From the NCBI RefSeq assembly GCF_005280255.1, contig NZ_CP040018.1, positions 3,410,001-3,474,000 on the forward strand: a DNA stretch of 64,000 nt, written 5' to 3'. A program made the translations under genes and the position numbers. Below, one piece after another: positions 45,900 to 55,490 of this stretch (the stretch's first letter is position 1; each line of letters starts with the position of its first letter). A model generated the notes under the pieces. The model was not told where the DNA came from and made no database searches. It was given only the letters and a program-made list of their open reading frames with translations. This DNA is from Arthrobacter sp. 24S4-2 (lineage in GTDB: Bacteria; Actinomycetota; Actinomycetes; Actinomycetales; Micrococcaceae).

Positions 45900-46424
45900 A
45901 TGAAAACTTTTGTGCTTGGCGGAGGCTGTTTCTGGTGCCTTGACGCCGTCTACCAAGAAACCAGGGGCGTCACGGCGGTGGTCTCCGGCTACACCGGCGG
46001 CCACGACCCCTACCCGGACTACTACTCGGTCTGCTCCGGCACGACGGGCCACGCCGAGGTGGTGGCCGTGAGCTTCGACGAGGACGTGATCCCGGCCGAC
46101 ATCATCCTGGACATGTTCTTTGCCCTCCACGACCCCACCACCCTCAACCGCCAGGGTTACGACGTCGGCACCCAGTACCGCTCGTCCATGTTCTATGAGA
46201 CCACAGAGGAAAAGATCCTTTTCGAAGAGGCAATCGAACGGAACCAGGAACTGTGGTCCCATCCGATCGTCACGGAGGTCAGCAGGCTGCCCAGGTTCCA
46301 TGTGGCCGAGGAATTCCACCAGGACTACTACGCCAAGCATCCGGAGCAGGGCTACTGCCAGGTGATCATCAACCCGAAACTGGCCAAGGCCCGGAAATAT
46401 TACTCTGCATGGCTTAATGCTTAG
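45900..46424 (+). CDS. msrA: Peptide methionine sulfoxide reductase MsrA
   Basis: Repairs methionine S-sulfoxide in proteins. The signature GGGCFWC has the nucleophile Cys10 and Cys13; GYTGG and EEFHQDYYAKHP complete the active site and thioredoxin recycling cysteine (GYCQV) is near the C-terminus. It is 174 residues, standard length. GAGGAC precedes the ATG. Confidence 0.96.
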   Translation: MKTFVLGGGCFWCLDAVYQETRGVTAVVSGYTGGHDPYPDYYSVCSGTTGHAEVVAVSFDEDVIPADIILDMFFALHDPTTLNRQGYDVGTQYRSSMFYETTEEKILFEEAIERNQELWSHPIVTEVSRLPRFHVAEEFHQDYYAKHPEQGYCQVIINPKLAKARKYYSAWLNA

Positions 46425-46501
46425 CAGCGGCCCCGCCGCCCTCGTTAGGCTGACCTCAGTATTCGCTGTTCAGAGAACTCTTCAGAGATAGGCACAAATA
46501 C

Positions 46502-47437
46502 ATGGCACGGATCTACGACGACGTCACCCAGCTGGTCGGCGGCACTCCGCTGGTCAGGCTCAACCGCTTGACCGAGGGCCTGGACGCCCAGGTGGCTGTC
46601 AAGCTGGAGTTCTACAACCCGGCCAACAGCGTCAAGGACCGTATCGGTGTCGCCATTGTCGACGCGGCGGAGAAGTCCGGCGCCCTCAAGCCCGGCGGAA
46701 CCATCGTCGAAGGAACCTCCGGCAACACGGGCATCGCCCTCGCCATGGTGGGTGCCGCCCGCGGCTACAAGGTCATCCTGACCATGCCGGAGACCATGTC
46801 AACGGAACGCCGTGTAATGCTCCGTGCCTTCGGCGCAGAGATCGTGCTCACCCCGGGCTCCGAGGGTATGCGCGGCGCCGTGGAGAAGGCCCAGGAGATT
46901 GTGGCCAACACGGAGAACTCCATCTGGGCCCAGCAGTTCGCGAACGAAGCCAACCCGGAGATCCACCGCACCACCACAGCCGAGGAAATCTGGACCGACA
47001 CCGACGGCAAGGTGGACATCTTTGTGTCCGGCATCGGCACCGGCGGAACTATCACCGGCGTCGGCCAGGTCCTGAAGGAACGCAAGCCGGACGTCCAGAT
47101 CGTCGCCATCGAGCCGAAGGACTCCGCCATCCTGAACGGCGGCGCCCCCGGCCCGCACAAGATCCAGGGCATCGGCGCCAACTTTATTCCCGAGATCCTG
47201 GACACCAACGTGTACGACGAAGTCCTGGATGCCACCCTCGAGGACTCCGTCCGCGTGGCCCGTGACCTTGGTACCAAGGAAGGCATCCTGGGCGGCATTT
47301 CCTCCGGCGCGATCGTCTGGGGAGCCCTCGAACTGGCCAAGCGCCCGGAGAACGCCGGCAAGCTCATCGTTGCCGTCGTCTGCGATTTCGGTGAGCGTTA
47401 CATCTCCACCGTGCTCTATGACGACATCCGGGGCTAA
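46502..47437 (+). CDS. cysK: Cysteine synthase A (O-acetylserine sulfhydrylase)
   Basis: PLP enzyme (311 residues) making cysteine from O-acetylserine and sulfide. The PLP Lys is in NPANSVKDR, the substrate loop is EGTSGNTGIAL, and the phosphate-binding glycine loop is GIGTGGTITG. It is followed 40 bases later by cysE, the enzyme making its substrate, so the two form a cysteine biosynthesis operon and may form the CysEK complex; the CysE C-terminus ends in Ile (EYRI), as required for that interaction. Confidence 0.97.
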   Translation: MARIYDDVTQLVGGTPLVRLNRLTEGLDAQVAVKLEFYNPANSVKDRIGVAIVDAAEKSGALKPGGTIVEGTSGNTGIALAMVGAARGYKVILTMPETMSTERRVMLRAFGAEIVLTPGSEGMRGAVEKAQEIVANTENSIWAQQFANEANPEIHRTTTAEEIWTDTDGKVDIFVSGIGTGGTITGVGQVLKERKPDVQIVAIEPKDSAILNGGAPGPHKIQGIGANFIPEILDTNVYDEVLDATLEDSVRVARDLGTKEGILGGISSGAIVWGALELAKRPENAGKLIVAVVCDFGERYISTVLYDDIRG

Positions 47438-47477
47438 GTCTTAGCCCGCCAATCCCCGTTCCTGTAGAAAGGTCTTT

Positions 47478-48062
47478 GTGAGCTTCTTCGCAAGACTTAA
47501 GGAAGACCTCGATGCCGCCCGGTCACACGACCCGGCGGCTCGAGGTTCTTTCGAGAACTTTTTCGCCTATTCGGGCCTGCACGCCATTTGGGCGCACCGC
47601 CTCACGCATAAGCTTTGGCAGAACCCGTCGCTTCGGTTCCCGGCCCGGCTCATATCACAGCTTGCGCGTTTCCTTACCGGGATCGAGATCCATCCTGGCG
47701 CCACGATCGGCAAGCGCTTCTTCATTGATCACGGCATGGGAGTGGTCATCGGCGAGACGGCGGAAATCGGCGAGGACGTCATGATTTATCACGGCGTAAC
47801 GCTCGGTGGACGGTCCCTGGCCAAGGTCAAGCGGCACCCCACCATCGGGGACCGGGTGACTATCGGCGCCGGGGCCAAGATCCTGGGCCCCATCACCATC
47901 GGACGGGACAGCGCCGTGGGCGCCAATGCCGTAGTGGTCAAGGACGCACCGCCGGAATCCATCATCACCGGCGTTCCGGCCACGTGGCGCCACCGCGACG
48001 CCCAGCGGGAATCCAAACCTGCAGTGGATCCGGCCGAATACTACATCGAGTACCGGATCTAG
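47478..48062 (+). CDS. cysE: Serine O-acetyltransferase
   Basis: A 194-residue left-handed beta-helix acetyltransferase of the short EpsC/CysE type. The hexapeptide repeats (IHPGATIGKRFFIDHGMG and later GAGAKILGPITIG) and the catalytic His/Asp of FIDHGMGVVIGE are present. GTG start with AAAGG upstream. The last four bases overlap the convergent SDR gene (CTAG). Confidence 0.96.
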   Translation: MSFFARLKEDLDAARSHDPAARGSFENFFAYSGLHAIWAHRLTHKLWQNPSLRFPARLISQLARFLTGIEIHPGATIGKRFFIDHGMGVVIGETAEIGEDVMIYHGVTLGGRSLAKVKRHPTIGDRVTIGAGAKILGPITIGRDSAVGANAVVVKDAPPESIITGVPATWRHRDAQRESKPAVDPAEYYIEYRI

Positions 48063-48892
48063 CGGCCGAGCCGCTGGTAGATGGCCCAGAAGACCACGTC
48101 GAACACACGGTCCGGCAGGAGCCTCCGCAGTGTCACGATGGCGCGGGCGCCCTTGCCCACCGGATAACGGGTCTTGGGCCGCGCCGCTGTAGCAGCGTGG
48201 ACAATGGCCTCGGCGATGACTTCCGGATGCGTTGACATGCTTGATCCTTCGGTTGATGCCAGCGCCGCGGCCACGACTTTGGCTTGATCCCGGTACGGTC
48301 CGTGGCCTGACGTTGCCAGCAGGCTCTCGCCCGAGATGCCGCCCCACTCGGTCTGCGTGCCGGCCGGTTCGATGATCGACACGTTGATGCCGTGGGGCTT
48401 GAGCTCGAGGCGCAGCGAATCACTGAGCCCTTCCACGGCGAACTTCGTGGCGTGGTACCAGGCACCCAGCGGCTCATACATCTTGCCGCCGATGGAGGAC
48501 ACGTTGATGATCCTGCCCCGGGCGGCCGCACGCATGGCGGGCAGAACCAACTGGGTCATGCGCGCCAGGCCAAACACGTTGACGTCGAACTGCCGGCGGC
48601 CTTCGGCCAGATCCACTTCCTCCAGGGAACCGTAGGACCCGTAGCCGGCGTTGTTCACCAGGACGTCTATTCGGCCGTGGGCTTCAAGGATGGTGCCCAC
48701 GGCCGCCTCCATAGATGCCTCGTCCGTGACATCCAGGCCCAGCACCTCCACGCCGAATGCTTTCAGCGGCTCCATCTTGTCCACCCGCCGAGCCCCGGCG
48801 TACACAGCGAATCCGTGTTCGCTGAGCTTTTTGGCGGCTTCGAAGCCGATGCCGGTGGATGCACCGGTGACAAGCGCGACTGGCTGGGACAT
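48059..48892 (-). CDS. Short-chain dehydrogenase/reductase
   Basis: A 277-residue classical SDR: TGASTGIGFEAA cofactor loop, NNAGYGS, catalytic Ser in SSIGGKM and YHATK (Tyr-x3-Lys). The ARRV after strand 2 suggests NADP. The substrate is unknown. The ATG at 48892 has GGAG eight bases upstream; a GTG nine bases further upstream is less likely. It overlaps the cysE end by four bases. Confidence 0.92.
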   Translation of the reverse strand: MSQPVALVTGASTGIGFEAAKKLSEHGFAVYAGARRVDKMEPLKAFGVEVLGLDVTDEASMEAAVGTILEAHGRIDVLVNNAGYGSYGSLEEVDLAEGRRQFDVNVFGLARMTQLVLPAMRAAARGRIINVSSIGGKMYEPLGAWYHATKFAVEGLSDSLRLELKPHGINVSIIEPAGTQTEWGGISGESLLATSGHGPYRDQAKVVAAALASTEGSSMSTHPEVIAEAIVHAATAARPKTRYPVGKGARAIVTLRRLLPDRVFDVVFWAIYQRLGR

Positions 48893-49027
48893 GTGCTGCA
48901 CTCCTTGGCATGGGCAAGCATTCGGAACCGGCCACGACGTTACGACAACGGCCGGCGCCTCCAGAGTAGCGGGGAGGCGCCGGCGCTTAATGTCACCGGT
49001 GGTGTGAGTGCCGGTGTGGCGTTGAAG

Positions 49028-50464
49028 CTAGTGGGTGTCCACTGCCTCGATTTCGGACTTGTCCTCGCCCCACAGGGTGTGGAACGTACCCTCTGCGTCA
49101 ACACGGCCGTAGGTGTGCGCACCGAAGAGGTCGCGCTGGCCCTGGATCACAGCGGCCGGCAGGCGCTTGCGGCGCAGGCCGTCGTAGTAAGCCAGCGAGG
49201 AGGAGAACACCGGTACGGGGATGCCCAGCTGCACGGCCGTGGCAACTACACGGCGCCATGCCGGCAGGACCTCGGCGATGGCCTTGGTGAAGGCCGGAGC
49301 GAACAGCAGGTTGGCCGGCTTATCCTCCGCGGCGTACGCCTTGGTGATTTCCTTCAGCAGTTCCGCACGGATGATGCAGCCGCCGCGCCACAGCGAGGCG
49401 ATCTCGTCCAGCTTCAGGTCCCAGCCGTATTCCTTGGCTGCGGAGGTCAGCATGTCCAGGCCCTGGGCGTAGGAAACCAGCTTGGAGGCGTACAGCGCCT
49501 GGCGAACGTCTTCGACGAAGGTTTCCGGAACCTCGACGGCGATTTCCTCGCCGGCGAGCAGTTCCTGGGCCAGCTTGCGCTGTTCGGCCTGGGACGAAAG
49601 CGCACGGGCGAAGACCGATTCGGCGATGCCCGACGTCGGGGATCCCAGCTCGAGGGCGGAGATGACCGTCCAGCGGCCGGTGCCCTTCTGGCCGGCCGCG
49701 TCCACGACGACGTCGACGAACGGCTTGCCCGTGCGGGTGTCGACGTGGCCGAGGACCTCGGCGGAGATTTCGATCAGGAAGGAGGCGAGCTCGCCCTTGT
49801 TCCACTCGGCGAAAATCTTGGACTGCTCGGCCGGTTCTATGCCCGCGCCGGAGCGCAGCAGGTCGAAGGCTTCGCCGATGACCTGCATATCGGCGTACTC
49901 GATGCCGTTGTGGACCATCTTGACGAAGTGGCCGGCGCCGTCGGTGCCGATCCAGGCGCAGCAGGGCTGGCCGTCAACGTGGGCGGCGATCTTTTCCAGC
50001 AGCGGTCCGAGGGCGTCATAGGACTCCTTGGATCCGCCGGGCATGATGGACGGGCCGTTCAGGGCGCCTTCCTCACCGCCGGAGACACCGATGCCCACGA
50101 AGTGCAGGTCCTTCTTGGCGAGGGCGGCTTCGCGGCGGCGGGTGTCCTCGTAGTGCGAGTTGCCGGCGTCGATGATGATGTCGCCTGCTTCCAGCAGGGG
50201 TTCAAGCTGCTCGATCACGGAGTCAACCGGCTTGCCGGCCTTGACCATGATGAGTACGCGGCGGGGCTTCTCCAGGGAATCCACAAGCTCCTGGAGGGTT
50301 TCGGTACGCACGAAGTCGCCGTCGTGTCCGTGCTTTTCCAGCAGCGCGTCAGTCTTCTCAACAGACCTGTTGTGCAGGGCAACGGTGAAGCCGTTACGGG
50401 CCAGGTTGCGGGCGAGGTTGGCCCCCATCACCGCAAGGCCGGTGACACCGATGTGTGCTGACAT
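49028..50464 (-). CDS. gnd: 6-phosphogluconate dehydrogenase (decarboxylating)
   Basis: A 478-residue enzyme of the long, dimeric type producing ribulose 5-phosphate, CO2 and NADPH. The NADP fold is GVTGLAVMGANLARN, with HNRS following strand 2; the catalytic region is VKMVHNGIEYADMQ, and C-terminal RDLFGAHTYGR binds the phosphate. GGAG is five bases before the ATG at 50464. It is divergent from a GntR regulator, fitting control by gluconate. Confidence 0.97.
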   Translation of the reverse strand: MSAHIGVTGLAVMGANLARNLARNGFTVALHNRSVEKTDALLEKHGHDGDFVRTETLQELVDSLEKPRRVLIMVKAGKPVDSVIEQLEPLLEAGDIIIDAGNSHYEDTRRREAALAKKDLHFVGIGVSGGEEGALNGPSIMPGGSKESYDALGPLLEKIAAHVDGQPCCAWIGTDGAGHFVKMVHNGIEYADMQVIGEAFDLLRSGAGIEPAEQSKIFAEWNKGELASFLIEISAEVLGHVDTRTGKPFVDVVVDAAGQKGTGRWTVISALELGSPTSGIAESVFARALSSQAEQRKLAQELLAGEEIAVEVPETFVEDVRQALYASKLVSYAQGLDMLTSAAKEYGWDLKLDEIASLWRGGCIIRAELLKEITKAYAAEDKPANLLFAPAFTKAIAEVLPAWRRVVATAVQLGIPVPVFSSSLAYYDGLRRKRLPAAVIQGQRDLFGAHTYGRVDAEGTFHTLWGEDKSEIEAVDTH

Positions 50465-50722
50465 CAAAACTCCAATTCATTTCTGTGCAACGTGTGCATT
50501 CTGTTCCGCACTTCCTGCGGAACACGCTTTAGAACCAGTGGCTGTCAATAAACCATATGTATTTCCGCGGACAACGGGAAAGTTGCGCCCACGTTTTGGA
50601 AGGCGGCGCGTCATAAAACAGTCTATGATGCCGCCAGCGTTCCTCCCGGCCCGGCGGTTAGGGCCCCGGTCACGGATGGTGCATGCACAGGACGGCGGGC
50701 CGGCCCGATTATGCTTACGACT
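50465..50722. promoter_or_regulatory. Divergent gnd/gntR control region
   Basis: A 258-base region with A/T-rich patches near 50550-50570 and TATGCT at 50710-50715, seven bases before the gntR start. I see no single clear palindrome to name as a GntR operator. Confidence 0.35.
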
Positions 50723-51451
50723 ATGTCAACCAGCCTCCATCATCGCGCCATCGAACACCTGGGAACCCGTATCGTGGGCGGCGCCCTGCCTACGGGCCAC
50801 GTGATGCTGGCTGAGCAGCTCGAAGACGAACTGAAGGTCTCCCGCTCCGTGGTCCGCGAAGCTGTCCGCGTCCTGCAGTCCCTCGGCCTGGTAGAAACCA
50901 TCAAGCGCGTGGGAATCCGGGTGCTCCCGGCCAGCCGCTGGAATCCCTTCGATCCCCTCGTCATCCGCTGGCGCCTGGCCGGCGACGGTCGCGGCGCGCA
51001 ACTGAGGTCCCTCGCGGAGCTGCGCTCCGCCGTCGAACCTGTCGCCGCCGAACTGGCGGCCGCAAACGCCCCCCAGGACCTCCGGAAGGAACTCCTCGAC
51101 GTTTCGCTGGCCATGCGCGATGCCGGCCAGGCTGGCAACGTGGCGGAGTTCCTGGAGCTGGACATCCACTTTCACTCCCTGCTCCTCACCGGGTCCGGCA
51201 ACGAAATGTTCGCGAACCTCGTGGGCCAGGTGGCTGAAACCCTGACCGGCCGGACGGTCCACGGCCTCATGCCGGACCACCCCCGTGAAACCGCACTGCA
51301 GTGGCATGTGGATGTTGCCGAGGCCATTGCCGCCGGTGACACTGAGGGTGCCCGGGAAGCCTCCAGCCGGATCATGCGCGAGACAATCACCGAGATGGAG
51401 GCCAGCTGGCGGGACCAGCCCAGGGTCTTCATCCCGCTGCAGCCGGGCTGA
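50723..51451 (+). CDS. GntR/FadR-family regulator of gluconate genes
   Basis: A 242-residue regulator: N-terminal winged helix (LAEQLEDELKVSRSVVREAVRVLQSLGLVE) and a C-terminal FCD ligand domain with metal-type Asp/His positions (LDIHFHSLLL, HVDVAEAI). Corynebacterial GntR1/2 of this family repress gnd and gluconate genes and respond to gluconate; position between gnd and the idonate operon suggests the same here. TATGCT seven bases before the ATG at 50723 suggests a leaderless mRNA. Confidence 0.88.
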   Translation: MSTSLHHRAIEHLGTRIVGGALPTGHVMLAEQLEDELKVSRSVVREAVRVLQSLGLVETIKRVGIRVLPASRWNPFDPLVIRWRLAGDGRGAQLRSLAELRSAVEPVAAELAAANAPQDLRKELLDVSLAMRDAGQAGNVAEFLELDIHFHSLLLTGSGNEMFANLVGQVAETLTGRTVHGLMPDHPRETALQWHVDVAEAIAAGDTEGAREASSRIMRETITEMEASWRDQPRVFIPLQPG

Positions 51452-51510
51452 CGGACGAACCGACCGCCCGCGCCCGGTCCCGGCTGGTCGCCGGGCCAGG
51501 CGCAGGCCGC

Positions 51511-52578
51511 CTACTCCTCCGCGGTCGGCCTGAAGTCCAGCAGGACCTTTCCGGATTCCGCTGAATTCCTGGCCATTTCAAAGGCCTCGAGACCGCGTTC
51601 CAGCGGGAAGTCGTGCGTGACCACGGGGTCCACGAACAGTGTGCCGTCCGCGAGAGCCGCGATGACCTCGTCGATTTCACTGTTGAAGCGGAAGGAACCA
51701 AGGAGTTCCAGCTCGCGGGTGATGGCCAGGGAGATCAGGACGGGCTGGGGTCCGGAGGGCAGCAGGCCCACCATCACCACTTTGCCGCCGCGGACGGTTC
51801 CTTTGATCGCGGAAGCAAGGCCGTGGTGCCTGCCGGAGGATTCGATGACCACGTCCGCCTCCACCGCGGCTATGGCCTCGGCGTCGTCGGCTTTCAGGAC
51901 CTCGTGGGCGCCGACGGCCCGGGCGATCTCCAGCGGTTTCGGGTGCATGTCCACGGCAACAATCCGTTCGGCACCCGCGCGCTTGAGGACCGCCACCGCC
52001 AGGGCGCCGATGGGACCGCTGCCGATCACCAGCGCCGTCTTGCCCTTGACGTCTCCGGCGCGGGCCACGGCATGCCAGGCAACGGCGGCCGGTTCCGCCA
52101 GGGCGGCGGTCCGCAGTCTGAGGCTTTCGGGCAGCGGCCGGAGCATCCGGGCAGGCAGGACGGCGTAGCGGCTGAAGGCGCCGTCGGTGTGCGGGAAGCG
52201 GGCGGCGCTCCCCAGATAAGTGCAGCCCGGCGACAGGTTGGGCCGGTCTTCGGGATACCGGGCGGCGCCGGGACCCGGCGTGGCGGGGTGGACGGCGACG
52301 GGGGTGCCGGCTGCGGGGCCGGTACCGTCGGCGGCGGCCTGCGCCACGACGCCGACGATCTCATGGCCCAGGACCATGGGCGCCTTCAGGATCGATTCCC
52401 CGGCCGCGCCGTGCAGCCAGTAGTGCAGGTCCGAACCGCAGATCCCGCCGTACACGACCTCAACGACGGCCTGGTCCGCCGCGGGTGCCGCCAGCGGGAC
52501 GTCTTCGATGCGCAGGTCGCCGGCGGCGTGCGCGACGACGGCCGGGCCGGACGCGGGAAGGGCTGAAACTGCCGACAT
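51511..52578 (-). CDS. Zinc alcohol dehydrogenase, L-idonate 5-dehydrogenase-like
   Basis: A 355-residue MDR enzyme. Catalytic zinc ligands fit Cys in GICGSDLHYW, His and Glu in GHEIVG; the cofactor loop is IGSGPIGALAVAV followed by DMHPKPLE, suggesting NAD. L-idonate dehydrogenases of this type share the CGSDLHYW start. It is last in the garR-like/idnO/idnD operon, its ATG overlapping the previous stop by one base (TGATG). It lacks the four-Cys structural zinc site. Confidence 0.88.
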   Translation of the reverse strand: MSAVSALPASGPAVVAHAAGDLRIEDVPLAAPAADQAVVEVVYGGICGSDLHYWLHGAAGESILKAPMVLGHEIVGVVAQAAADGTGPAAGTPVAVHPATPGPGAARYPEDRPNLSPGCTYLGSAARFPHTDGAFSRYAVLPARMLRPLPESLRLRTAALAEPAAVAWHAVARAGDVKGKTALVIGSGPIGALAVAVLKRAGAERIVAVDMHPKPLEIARAVGAHEVLKADDAEAIAAVEADVVIESSGRHHGLASAIKGTVRGGKVVMVGLLPSGPQPVLISLAITRELELLGSFRFNSEIDEVIAALADGTLFVDPVVTHDFPLERGLEAFEMARNSAESGKVLLDFRPTAEE

Positions 52579-53348
52579 CAGACCACCACCGTCATTCCGC
52601 CGTCGATGAAAATGGTCTGGCCGTTGACGAAATTGGAACCATCGGATGCGAGCCACACCGCCGGGCCGGCCAGGTCCTGCACTGTCCCCCACCGGTGCGC
52701 CGGCGTGCGGCCGAGGATCCAGGAGTTGAACTGCTCATCGTCCACCAGGTTCTGGGTCATTTCGGTGTGGATGTAGCCCGGTGCAATGCCGTTGATCTGC
52801 AGGCCCGAGGCTGCCCATTCCGCGGTCATGGCCCGGGTCAGGTTCCGGAGCCCGCCCTTGGCCGCAACGTACGGGGCGATGGTGGGGCGAGCGAGGTCGG
52901 TCTGCACCGAGCAGATGTTGATGATCTTGCCGTGTCCGCGCGGAATCATGTGCCGGGCCGCTTCCCGGCCTACGAGGAACGCGCTGGTGAGATCGGTTTT
53001 GATCACCCGTTCCCAGTCGCTGACTTCCAGCTCCAGCATGGGCACGCGGTGCTGGATGCCCGCGTTGTTCACCAGGATTTCCAGCGGTCCCACGTTTTCC
53101 TCCACCCAGGCGACGCCGCGGGCGGCCCCGGTGTCCTTTGTGACGTCGAAGGCGCAGCTGTGCACCCGCCCCGGCGGGTAGTCGGCCGCCATGGCTGCCT
53201 CGGCGGCCTTGAGCCGCTCGGGGTTGATGCCGTTGAGCACCACCGTGGCACCGGCATCAGCCAGCGCCCGCGCCAGGGCATTGCCGATCCCCCGGCTGGA
53301 ACCCGTGACCAGGGCGATGCGCCCGGTCAGGTCAAAAAGTGCACTCAT
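52578..53348 (-). CDS. idnO: Gluconate 5-dehydrogenase-like SDR (IdnO)
   Basis: A 256-residue SDR reducing 5-keto-D-gluconate to gluconate in the idonate pathway. It has TGSSRGIGNALA, NNAGIQHR, catalytic Ser in CSVQTDL and YVAAKGG. GIQHRVPMLE and RPTIAPY are typical of IdnO. The ATG at 53348 follows GAGGAAC. It is translationally coupled to the dehydrogenase gene downstream. Confidence 0.9.
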   Translation of the reverse strand: MSALFDLTGRIALVTGSSRGIGNALARALADAGATVVLNGINPERLKAAEAAMAADYPPGRVHSCAFDVTKDTGAARGVAWVEENVGPLEILVNNAGIQHRVPMLELEVSDWERVIKTDLTSAFLVGREAARHMIPRGHGKIINICSVQTDLARPTIAPYVAAKGGLRNLTRAMTAEWAASGLQINGIAPGYIHTEMTQNLVDDEQFNSWILGRTPAHRWGTVQDLAGPAVWLASDGSNFVNGQTIFIDGGMTVVV

Positions 53349-53361
53349 GGTTTGTTGTTCC

Positions 53362-54309
53362 TCAATTGGTCTTGACTGCGTTGTGATCACTGAGATTCGA
53401 GATGGTTTGCCGGACGGCGGCGAGATCGAGGTCCCCCAGCCCCTGGCGCCTCAATTCGGCGTAGAGTTCGGCGCCGGCAGCCGCCATGGGTACGGCGGCG
53501 CCCACCGCGGCGGCACTTTCCAGCACGAAGGAAAGGTCCTTGTGCATGAACTTCGCCGGGCCGGTGGGCTCGTAGTGCTTCGCGGCGAGACGGGGCCCGA
53601 CGACGTCCAGAACCGTGCTTCCCGCCAGTCCGCCGGAAAGCACCTCATACAAGGCTTGGACATCCATGCCGGAGCGTTCGGCGAGCTCAGCGGCCTCGGC
53701 AAGCGCCGCCGTCGTGGTTCCCACGATGAGCTGGTTACAGGCTTTCGCCAGCGATCCGGACCCCAGGCGCCCCAGCCGCCGGACTGTGCTGCCCATGGCA
53801 CTGAAGAGGGGAAGGAGCCGTTTGAAGTCTCCTTCCTCCGCGCCCGCCATGATGGCCAGGGTTCCGTCCTCGGCACCTTTGGTGCCGCCGCTGACGGGTG
53901 CATCGACGACGACGGCGTTGCCGCCGCTGGCGGAAGCCACCCTCGCCCCGAAGTTCTTCACGGCTGCCGGGGAGACGCTGCTCATGACCACGACGGCGGT
54001 GCCCGGTTCAGGTGCCTGTACGGACCAGGCACCCAGCAGCCCGGCCGCCGCATCCTCGATGTAGGAGAGATCAGGGAGCATAAAAATAATGACCGGTTCG
54101 TCGCGCAGCGATGCGACGTCTGCGGCGCGGACGCCGCCGCGGGCCGCAAAGTCATCCAGCGCAGCGGCTGACCTGTTCCACCCGGTGACGGCCCATCCGG
54201 CCTTCAGCAGGTTGGCAGCCATGTGGGCGCCCATCAGGCCCAGGCCGACGAAACCGGCTCTCTTTTCGCCCGAACCTTCACTCAAATCGTGGTCTGTCTG
54301 CTCGATCAT
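53362..54309 (-). CDS. Beta-hydroxyacid dehydrogenase (tartronate semialdehyde reductase-like)
   Basis: A 315-residue NAD(P)-dependent 3-hydroxyacid dehydrogenase. Signatures are FVGLGLMGAHMAANLLKAG, DAPVSGGTKGAEDGTL and GSGSLAKACNQL with the catalytic Lys. It may reduce tartronate semialdehyde or a related acid. It is first in the operon; starts at ATG 54309 or GTG 54321 are both possible, with GTGAGG upstream. It is divergent from the 2-hydroxyacid dehydrogenase. Confidence 0.87.
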   Translation of the reverse strand: MIEQTDHDLSEGSGEKRAGFVGLGLMGAHMAANLLKAGWAVTGWNRSAAALDDFAARGGVRAADVASLRDEPVIIFMLPDLSYIEDAAAGLLGAWSVQAPEPGTAVVVMSSVSPAAVKNFGARVASASGGNAVVVDAPVSGGTKGAEDGTLAIMAGAEEGDFKRLLPLFSAMGSTVRRLGRLGSGSLAKACNQLIVGTTTAALAEAAELAERSGMDVQALYEVLSGGLAGSTVLDVVGPRLAAKHYEPTGPAKFMHKDLSFVLESAAAVGAAVPMAAAGAELYAELRRQGLGDLDLAAVRQTISNLSDHNAVKTN

Positions 54310-54378
54310 CGGCAGCGGCACCTCACTTCATTGTGGTTAATGGAGGGAAATCTGTTCAATATCCTAGCCTCCATTCAG

Positions 54379-54384
54379 TATGAT
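54379..54384 (+). promoter_or_regulatory. -10 box of the 2-hydroxyacid dehydrogenase gene
   Basis: TATGAT lies seven bases before the ATG at 54392, and TTCAAT 18 bases further upstream is a fair -35, giving a leaderless transcript. Confidence 0.55.
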
Positions 54385-54391
54385 GAACACT

Positions 54392-55444
54392 ATGACGACT
54401 AAAACCACCGTCGCAATCGCCGTCCCGCTCGAAGCTGAGCTGGTTGGGCGCATCCGCGCCGTAGATCCCGCCGTGACCGTCCTCTATGAGCCCGACCTCC
54501 TCCCGCCCGAACGGTTCCCGGCGGACCACTCCGGCGATCCGGACTTCAAGCGGACCCCCGAACAGGAGGAGCGGTACTGGGACATGCTGAACAAGGCCGA
54601 CATCCTGTACGGATTCCCCAATGAGAATCCTGCCGGGCTGGCCCGCATTGCAGCAAGCAACCCCCGGCTCCAGTGGATCCACGCAATGGCCGCAGGCGCG
54701 GGCGGAGCCGTGAAGGCATCCGGCCTGGACCAGGAAACCCTGCAGAAATTCAAGGTCACCACCTCCGCCGGAGTTCACGCCCTGCCGCTGGCGGAGTTCG
54801 CAGCACTGGGTATCCTCAACGGCTTCAAGCGCAGCGCCGAGCTGGCCGTGGACCAGGCAGCCAAGGTCTGGCCTGAACTGCGCACGCCGACGCGCCTTGT
54901 GAACGGCTCCACCCTGGTGGTGACGGGCCTCGGCGAGATCGGGCTGGAAACCGCCCGCATCGCCCGGGCGCTCGGCATGAAAGTCAGCGGAACGAAGCGG
55001 ACCGTGGAGCCGATCGAGGGCATCGAGGAGGTTGCCGGCAACGACGGCCTGGCCGGGCTGCTCGCTTCGGCAGACGCCGTCGTCAACACCCTGCCCGGCA
55101 CGCCGTATACGGAAAAGCTGTTCAGCAGCGAAGTGTTCGCTGCCATGAAGCCGGGCACGGTGTTCGTCAACGTGGGCCGCGGCACCGTGGTGGACGAGGA
55201 CGCACTGCTGGAGGCGCTCGACAGCGGCCAGGTTGGCTACGCCTGCCTCGACGTCTTCGCCGTCGAGCCGCTGCCGCAGGACAGCCCGCTGTGGAACCAC
55301 CCCCAGGTCATGGTGTCCCCGCACACCTCGGCCCTGAGCGCGGCGGAGAACCGGCTGATCGCCGAACGCTTCAGCAGCAACCTGCGCACGTTCCTCGACG
55401 GCGGGGAGCTCCCCCACCTCGTGGACACCGTGCACTTCTACTAG
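54392..55444 (+). CDS. D-isomer-specific 2-hydroxyacid dehydrogenase
   Basis: A 350-residue NAD(P)-dependent dehydrogenase of the SerA/phosphoglycerate type. The cofactor loop is VTGLGEIGLETARIA, the signature NVGRGTVVDEDALL precedes the catalytic Glu (FAVEPLP) and His (VSPHTSAL). It could interconvert 2-keto and 2-hydroxy acids from gluconate or tartrate metabolism; the exact substrate is unclear. Confidence 0.9.
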   Translation: MTTKTTVAIAVPLEAELVGRIRAVDPAVTVLYEPDLLPPERFPADHSGDPDFKRTPEQEERYWDMLNKADILYGFPNENPAGLARIAASNPRLQWIHAMAAGAGGAVKASGLDQETLQKFKVTTSAGVHALPLAEFAALGILNGFKRSAELAVDQAAKVWPELRTPTRLVNGSTLVVTGLGEIGLETARIARALGMKVSGTKRTVEPIEGIEEVAGNDGLAGLLASADAVVNTLPGTPYTEKLFSSEVFAAMKPGTVFVNVGRGTVVDEDALLEALDSGQVGYACLDVFAVEPLPQDSPLWNHPQVMVSPHTSALSAAENRLIAERFSSNLRTFLDGGELPHLVDTVHFY

Positions 55445-55490
55445 ACCGGGCCAATCCCGGGGTCCACCGGATCCCGCGGCACGCGCGCAG

